A stretch of DNA of 7,758 nucleotides from an uncultured Eubacteriales bacterium. GTDB lineage: Bacteria > Bacillota > Clostridia > Oscillospirales > Oscillospiraceae. Of the stretch, positions 5,867 through 7,758 are shown one piece after another. Under the pieces are notes generated by a model. It saw only the letters and a program-made list of their open reading frames with translations, did not search any database and was not told the DNA's origin. The position numbers and the translations under genes were made by a program. Within the stretch, counting starts at the first letter, position 1, and each line of letters opens with the position of its first letter. The DNA lies in NCBI GenBank assembly GCA_902461475.1, contig CABPXX010000050.1:1-7758 (forward strand), in the 5' to 3' direction.

Positions 5867-6532
5867 ATGGGGATCAATGTCATGACCCAGGCCCAGGTGC
5901 TCGGACAAGGTTTCTTGCTGGGCCTGGGCCTGGGTGTGTTATATGACGCCATGCGGGGCATACGCCGGAGCTGTCCGTGGCGCTGGCTGTGGTTTCTGCT
6001 GGATGTCATATTCTGGATTGGAACGGCGGTAGCTGTGTTTGTCCACGCCCTGGTTTTGGGCAACGGGGTGGTGCGCATCTACCATGGCGGGGCATTTTTA
6101 CTGGGCGGCGTGGTGTACCTGACCACGGCCAGCCGCATTTTGCTCCCCATTTTTGTTCGAAGCTTTCGGTGGATTCACGGGATTGTTCGATTTTTTTTGA
6201 CACCTGCCGTGTGTGCGGCTGGGGAAATAAAAAAAGGTTTGAAAAATCAAAAAAAGGACTTTCAAAAATGGTTGAAATGGTATAAAATAAACATCGTATA
6301 TGACGTTGATGCACAGGCAGAAAAGGAGGCCGACCATAGTGAAAGTCAAACGAGCAGGCATTGGTACAAAACTGTTGGTGCTGGTGCTCCTGGTCGCTGG
6401 CGCCATCGGGCTGCTGTCCATGAGAAGCCAGCTGATGGCAGCTCAGGACAAAAGAGACGAGCTGGCCCAACAGGTACAGCAGCAGAAAGAGGAAAACGCC
6501 GCTCTCACCGACGACATTCAGCACAGCAGTGA
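5867..6532 (+). CDS. yabQ: Spore cortex biosynthesis protein YabQ, with an out-of-frame tail over divIC
   Basis: The assignment rests on position (between yabP and divIC, as in B. subtilis) and membrane pattern. The N-terminal part has about four hydrophobic segments (11-27, 40-64, 72-98, 100-118) with the family-like LGLGLGVLYDAMRGIRR stretch (19-34). A basic helix follows (122-140). YabQ is a mother-cell membrane protein needed for cortex formation in B. subtilis. The frame continues to 6532, but residues from about 158 on are read from DNA that encodes divIC in another frame. That tail is rich in Arg, Ala, Gly and Ser, as expected of an out-of-frame translation. The native stop may have been lost, or the overlap may be real. 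The start is uncertain: ATG 5867 lies 3 nt after the yabP stop without a good SD. ATG 5882 has GGGGATC upstream at better spacing. Confidence 0.8.
   Translation: MGINVMTQAQVLGQGFLLGLGLGVLYDAMRGIRRSCPWRWLWFLLDVIFWIGTAVAVFVHALVLGNGVVRIYHGGAFLLGGVVYLTTASRILLPIFVRSFRWIHGIVRFFLTPAVCAAGEIKKGLKNQKKDFQKWLKWYKINIVYDVDAQAEKEADHSESQTSRHWYKTVGAGAPGRWRHRAAVHEKPADGSSGQKRRAGPTGTAAERGKRRSHRRHSAQQ
5885..5935 (+). repeat. Perfect 13-bp inverted repeat at the start of yabQ
   Basis: ACCCAGGCCCAGG (5885-5897) is perfectly complementary to CCTGGGCCTGGGT (5923-5935), with a 25-nt loop. Each arm is itself a tandem pair of CCCAGG/CCTGGG hexamers, so the stem can also pair one unit out of register. It covers the first codons after the alternative yabQ start at 5882. 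In mRNA it would be a very stable hairpin. It has no T-tract and is not a terminator. Confidence 0.6.
6259..6286 (+). promoter_or_regulatory. Candidate extended -10 promoter for divIC-yabR, inside yabQ
   Basis: TATAAA (6281-6286, 5/6) is preceded by TG at 6278-6279, giving an extended -10 element. A weak -35 CTTTCA (6259-6264) lies 16 bp upstream. The surrounding 6220-6300 is strikingly A-rich compared with its neighbours, like an upstream promoter region. It would start transcription near 6293, about 46 nt before the divIC GTG. Confidence 0.45.
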
Positions 6533-6617
6533 CCCCAATTACTTGGCGGACATTGCCAGAGCCATGTTGGGGCTGATGGAGCCGGGCGAGATCTGCTTTG
6601 TGGATACGTCCAAATAA
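6339..6617 (+). CDS. divIC: Septum formation initiator, FtsB/DivIC family
   Basis: The 92-residue bitopic membrane protein has a basic cytoplasmic N terminus (MKVKRAGIGTK) and one transmembrane helix at about 11-27. A Gln/Glu-rich coiled coil follows at about 33-60. The C-terminal signature YLADIARAMLGLMEPGEICFVD (68-89) is the usual end of DivIC/FtsB proteins (AR-x2-LG-x4-GE). DivIC works with FtsL and DivIB in the Gram-positive division complex. The start is GTG at 6339 because AAAAGGAGG (6321-6329) lies 9 nt before it. An in-frame ATG at 6300 has no SD and would precede this strong site. The first 194 nt overlap the yabQ frame. yabR follows after 55 bp in the order known from B. subtilis. 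Confidence 0.88.
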   Translation: MKVKRAGIGTKLLVLVLLVAGAIGLLSMRSQLMAAQDKRDELAQQVQQQKEENAALTDDIQHSSDPNYLADIARAMLGLMEPGEICFVDTSK

Positions 6618-6672
6618 AAACGGGGCGCAAACCCGCGTCCTGAAATCACAGGGAGAGGGAAAAGAAAAGTTT

Positions 6673-7146
6673 ATGGGGTTTGAAGTTGGATCCATTCTGG
6701 AAGGAAAGGTGACTGGGATCACCAAGTTTGGCGCATTTGTTTCGCTGCCGGAGAATCGTTCCGGCCTCGTCCACATTTCTGAGATTGCTTACACCTATGT
6801 CAACGACATTCACGAGCATCTCAATGAGGGCCAGGCAGTAACGGTGAAGGTCATCGGCATTGACGAAAACAATCGTATCAACCTGTCGATGAAGCAAGTG
6901 CTTCCTCCTCCGGCCCGTCCGGAGCGCCGTCCCAACGCCCGGCCTGCGGGGCATCGGAGTGAGAACGGTGGGGAGCGCCGTCCCGGCCGCCGACCTGGCG
7001 TGAGCAGCTTCCAGGCAGCACCGCCTCAGCCCAAGGGGCCCGTGAGCTTTGAGGATCAGCTCAAACAGTTTATGGCTAGTTCGGACAGCAAGTTGTCTGA
7101 GCTGCATATGAATGAAAAGCGCAGCAGCCGTCGAGGCCGCCGCTGA
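6673..7146 (+). CDS. yabR: S1 RNA-binding domain protein, YabR-like
   Basis: The 157-residue protein has one N-terminal S1 domain (residues 1-75). Its hallmarks are VGSILEGKVTGITKFGAFVSL (5-25), SGLVHISEIA (30-39) and the closing DENNRINLSMK (64-74). A disordered basic Pro/Arg-rich linker follows (78-120), then a short conserved helix, FEDQLKQFMASSDSKLSEL (126-144), and a terminal SSRRGRR. The layout is that of YabR/YugI-type general stress and RNA-binding proteins of Firmicutes, which may associate with ribosomes or RNA; the molecular role is unsettled. The ATG at 6673 lies 12 nt after GGGAGAGGGA (6651-6660), a slightly long gap. The in-frame extension to 6598 overlaps divIC and starts before the S1 fold, so it was rejected. 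A strong terminator follows 16 nt after the stop. Confidence 0.87.
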   Translation: MGFEVGSILEGKVTGITKFGAFVSLPENRSGLVHISEIAYTYVNDIHEHLNEGQAVTVKVIGIDENNRINLSMKQVLPPPARPERRPNARPAGHRSENGGERRPGRRPGVSSFQAAPPQPKGPVSFEDQLKQFMASSDSKLSELHMNEKRSSRRGRR

Positions 7147-7162
7147 TTCCATGCTCTCATAG

Positions 7163-7193
7163 GGGCGGGCGCCAAAGCCCGCCCTGTTTTTTT
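7163..7193 (+). terminator. Intrinsic terminator of the divIC-yabR unit
   Basis: GGGCGGGC (7163-7170) pairs perfectly with GCCCGCCC (7177-7184) around a 6-nt loop. After TG comes a run of seven T (7187-7193). This is a textbook plus-strand terminator 16 nt after the yabR stop. Confidence 0.92.
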
Positions 7194-7197
7194 GCAT

Positions 7198-7228
7198 AAA
7201 AAGTGGCTTCCCCTGGAGAGGGGAAGCC
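7198..7228 (-). terminator. Minus-strand intrinsic terminator with no matching protein gene
   Basis: GGCTTCCCCT (7205-7214) pairs perfectly with AGGGGAAGCC (7219-7228) around GGAG. On the minus strand the hairpin is followed after two bases by TTTTT (plus-strand AAAAA at 7198-7202). On the plus strand it is followed by CAGAGGTTTTG, a poor tail. It is therefore best read as a terminator for transcription coming from the right, where no minus-strand gene is found. Confidence 0.65.
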
Positions 7229-7296
7229 CAGAGGTTTTGTTGCGCGGGAGAATGGAATGACTGCATGGGGGTTCCCATGCTGCGGTGATACCGCAC
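7198..7296 (-). ncRNA. Candidate structured small RNA of about 100 nt
   Basis: Between a minus-strand extended -10 box (7302-7310) and a minus-strand terminator (7198-7228) lies a stretch with no plausible reading frame. It does contain two compact perfect hairpins. Read 5' to 3' on the minus strand, the predicted RNA starts at about 7296. It then forms GCGGT-ATC-ACCGC (7294-7282) and, after one base, GCATGGG-AACC-CCCATGC (7280-7263). An unpaired linker of about 34 nt follows (7262-7229), and the RNA ends with the terminator stem. No 6S, SRP, tmRNA, RNase P or riboswitch consensus was recognised. The alternative is that these are plus-strand leader hairpins of the amidohydrolase gene, but no convincing plus promoter lies upstream of them. 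Confidence 0.4.
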
Positions 7297-7301
7297 AAGA
7301 G

Positions 7302-7310
7302 AGTATAGCA
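7302..7310 (-). promoter_or_regulatory. Extended -10 element for the candidate small RNA
   Basis: On the minus strand the sequence TGCTATACT (7310-7302) gives a 5/6 -10 box (TATACT) with the TG of an extended -10 element. No recognisable -35 lies 16-18 bp upstream. Transcription would start at about 7296, directly before the first hairpin. Confidence 0.4.
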
Positions 7311-7352
7311 AACCCAGAGGAAAAATTCGGTCGAGAGGAGGGATGCGCCTTG

Positions 7353-7758
7353 ATGATTCTCAACGGAGTCATCCACACCATGGAGGGCAAGACCATAGAC
7401 AACGGCTATATCCGGGTGGAGAACGGGAAAATCCAGCAGGTGGGGCGTATGGAGCAGCTGCCCAACGGCGCAGAGCTGGAGAACGCTGTGGATGCCCGAG
7501 GGGGGCATATTTTGCCGGGGCTAATGGATATCCACTGCCACCTGGGGCTGTGTGGGTGCGACGGGGAGGACCTCAATGAGACCTCCCAGGTGTGTACCCC
7601 CAACATCCGGGTGCTGGACGGGGTCAACCCCATGGACCCCTATGTGAAGGAGGCCCGGGAGGCGGGGGTGACCTGCGTGATGGTGCACCCCGGCTCCACC
7701 AACCCCATTGCAGGTCAGGCGGTGCTGATGAAGACGGCGGGCCGCTTTGTGGACGAGA
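7353..7758 (+). CDS. Amidohydrolase, metal-dependent (N-terminal part, cut by window end)
   Basis: The first 135 residues are present. MILNGVIHTMEG (1-12) and ENGKIQQVG (23-31) are the beta-sandwich strands that begin amidohydrolase-superfamily enzymes. GGHILPGLMDIHCHLG (50-65) holds the metal-binding HxH pair, H61 and H63. RVLDGVNPMDPYVKEAREAG and PGSTNPIAGQAVLMK downstream match the clostridial imidazolonepropionase-like amidohydrolases (COG1228 type, usually about 380 residues). The substrate is unknown and the later metal and catalytic residues lie outside the window. The SD GGAGGG (7337-7342) serves either the TTG at 7350 (7 nt spacing) or the ATG at 7353 (10 nt); ATG is given, but the protein could be one residue longer. 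It occupies the place of spoIIE in the B. subtilis order. Confidence 0.85.
   Translation, partial: MILNGVIHTMEGKTIDNGYIRVENGKIQQVGRMEQLPNGAELENAVDARGGHILPGLMDIHCHLGLCGCDGEDLNETSQVCTPNIRVLDGVNPMDPYVKEAREAGVTCVMVHPGSTNPIAGQAVLMKTAGRFVDE

Noticed and set aside
6006..6776. 256-codon minus-strand open frame across yabQ, divIC and yabR
   Set aside because: It crosses three plus-strand genes and their signals and gives no recognisable fold. Long antisense frames are common at this G+C.

Overview
The window looks like a chromosomal segment of a spore-forming, gut-type clostridium, most likely of the Oscillospiraceae (Flavonifractor/Lawsonibacter-like). Three things suggest this: G+C in the high 50s by eye, a yabP-yabQ-divIC-yabR sporulation/division block, and several products typical of anaerobic Firmicutes (an EFR1-type flavodoxin-ferredoxin, an AI-2E family permease, a clostridial amidohydrolase). 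The assignment comes from family recognition alone; no search was run. There is no mobile element, CRISPR array, rRNA or tRNA.

Layout. 1-120 is the 3' end of an NAD(P)H-hydrate dehydratase (nnrD) gene. 276-1412 is a two-gene unit: an EFR1-family flavodoxin/2[4Fe-4S] protein and an ArsC/Spx-like thioredoxin-fold protein. 1483-2028 is a DEDDh 3'-5' exonuclease with its own promoter. It ends at a strong, probably bidirectional terminator (2037-2073) that also faces a minus-strand unit. That unit contains a PaaI-type hotdog thioesterase (2766-3224) followed by a TetR-family regulator (2086-2679). 3220-3400 is a divergent promoter region serving the thioesterase and tyrA (prephenate dehydrogenase, 3399-4277). 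4369-5529 is an AI-2E family permease.

5582-7146 carries yabP, yabQ, divIC and yabR in the same order as in Bacillus subtilis. The flanks differ: the permease lies where yabO is in B. subtilis, and an amidohydrolase (from 7353, cut by the window end) lies where spoIIE would be expected. A sigma-E-like promoter precedes yabP. A separate extended -10 promoter and a strong Shine-Dalgarno (SD) sequence for divIC lie inside the yabQ reading frame. This suggests that spore-cortex genes and vegetative division genes are transcribed separately from overlapping DNA.

The most interesting unexplained stretch is 7147-7350. yabR ends at a clear plus-strand terminator. Directly beyond it is a second hairpin whose T-tract lies on the minus strand, then two more compact hairpins, then a minus-strand extended -10 box. 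Together these predict a small non-coding RNA of about 100 nt on the minus strand, converging on yabR. Other oddities are the out-of-frame yabQ/divIC overlap, a perfect 13-bp inverted repeat at the start of yabQ, and an inverted repeat around the tyrA promoter.
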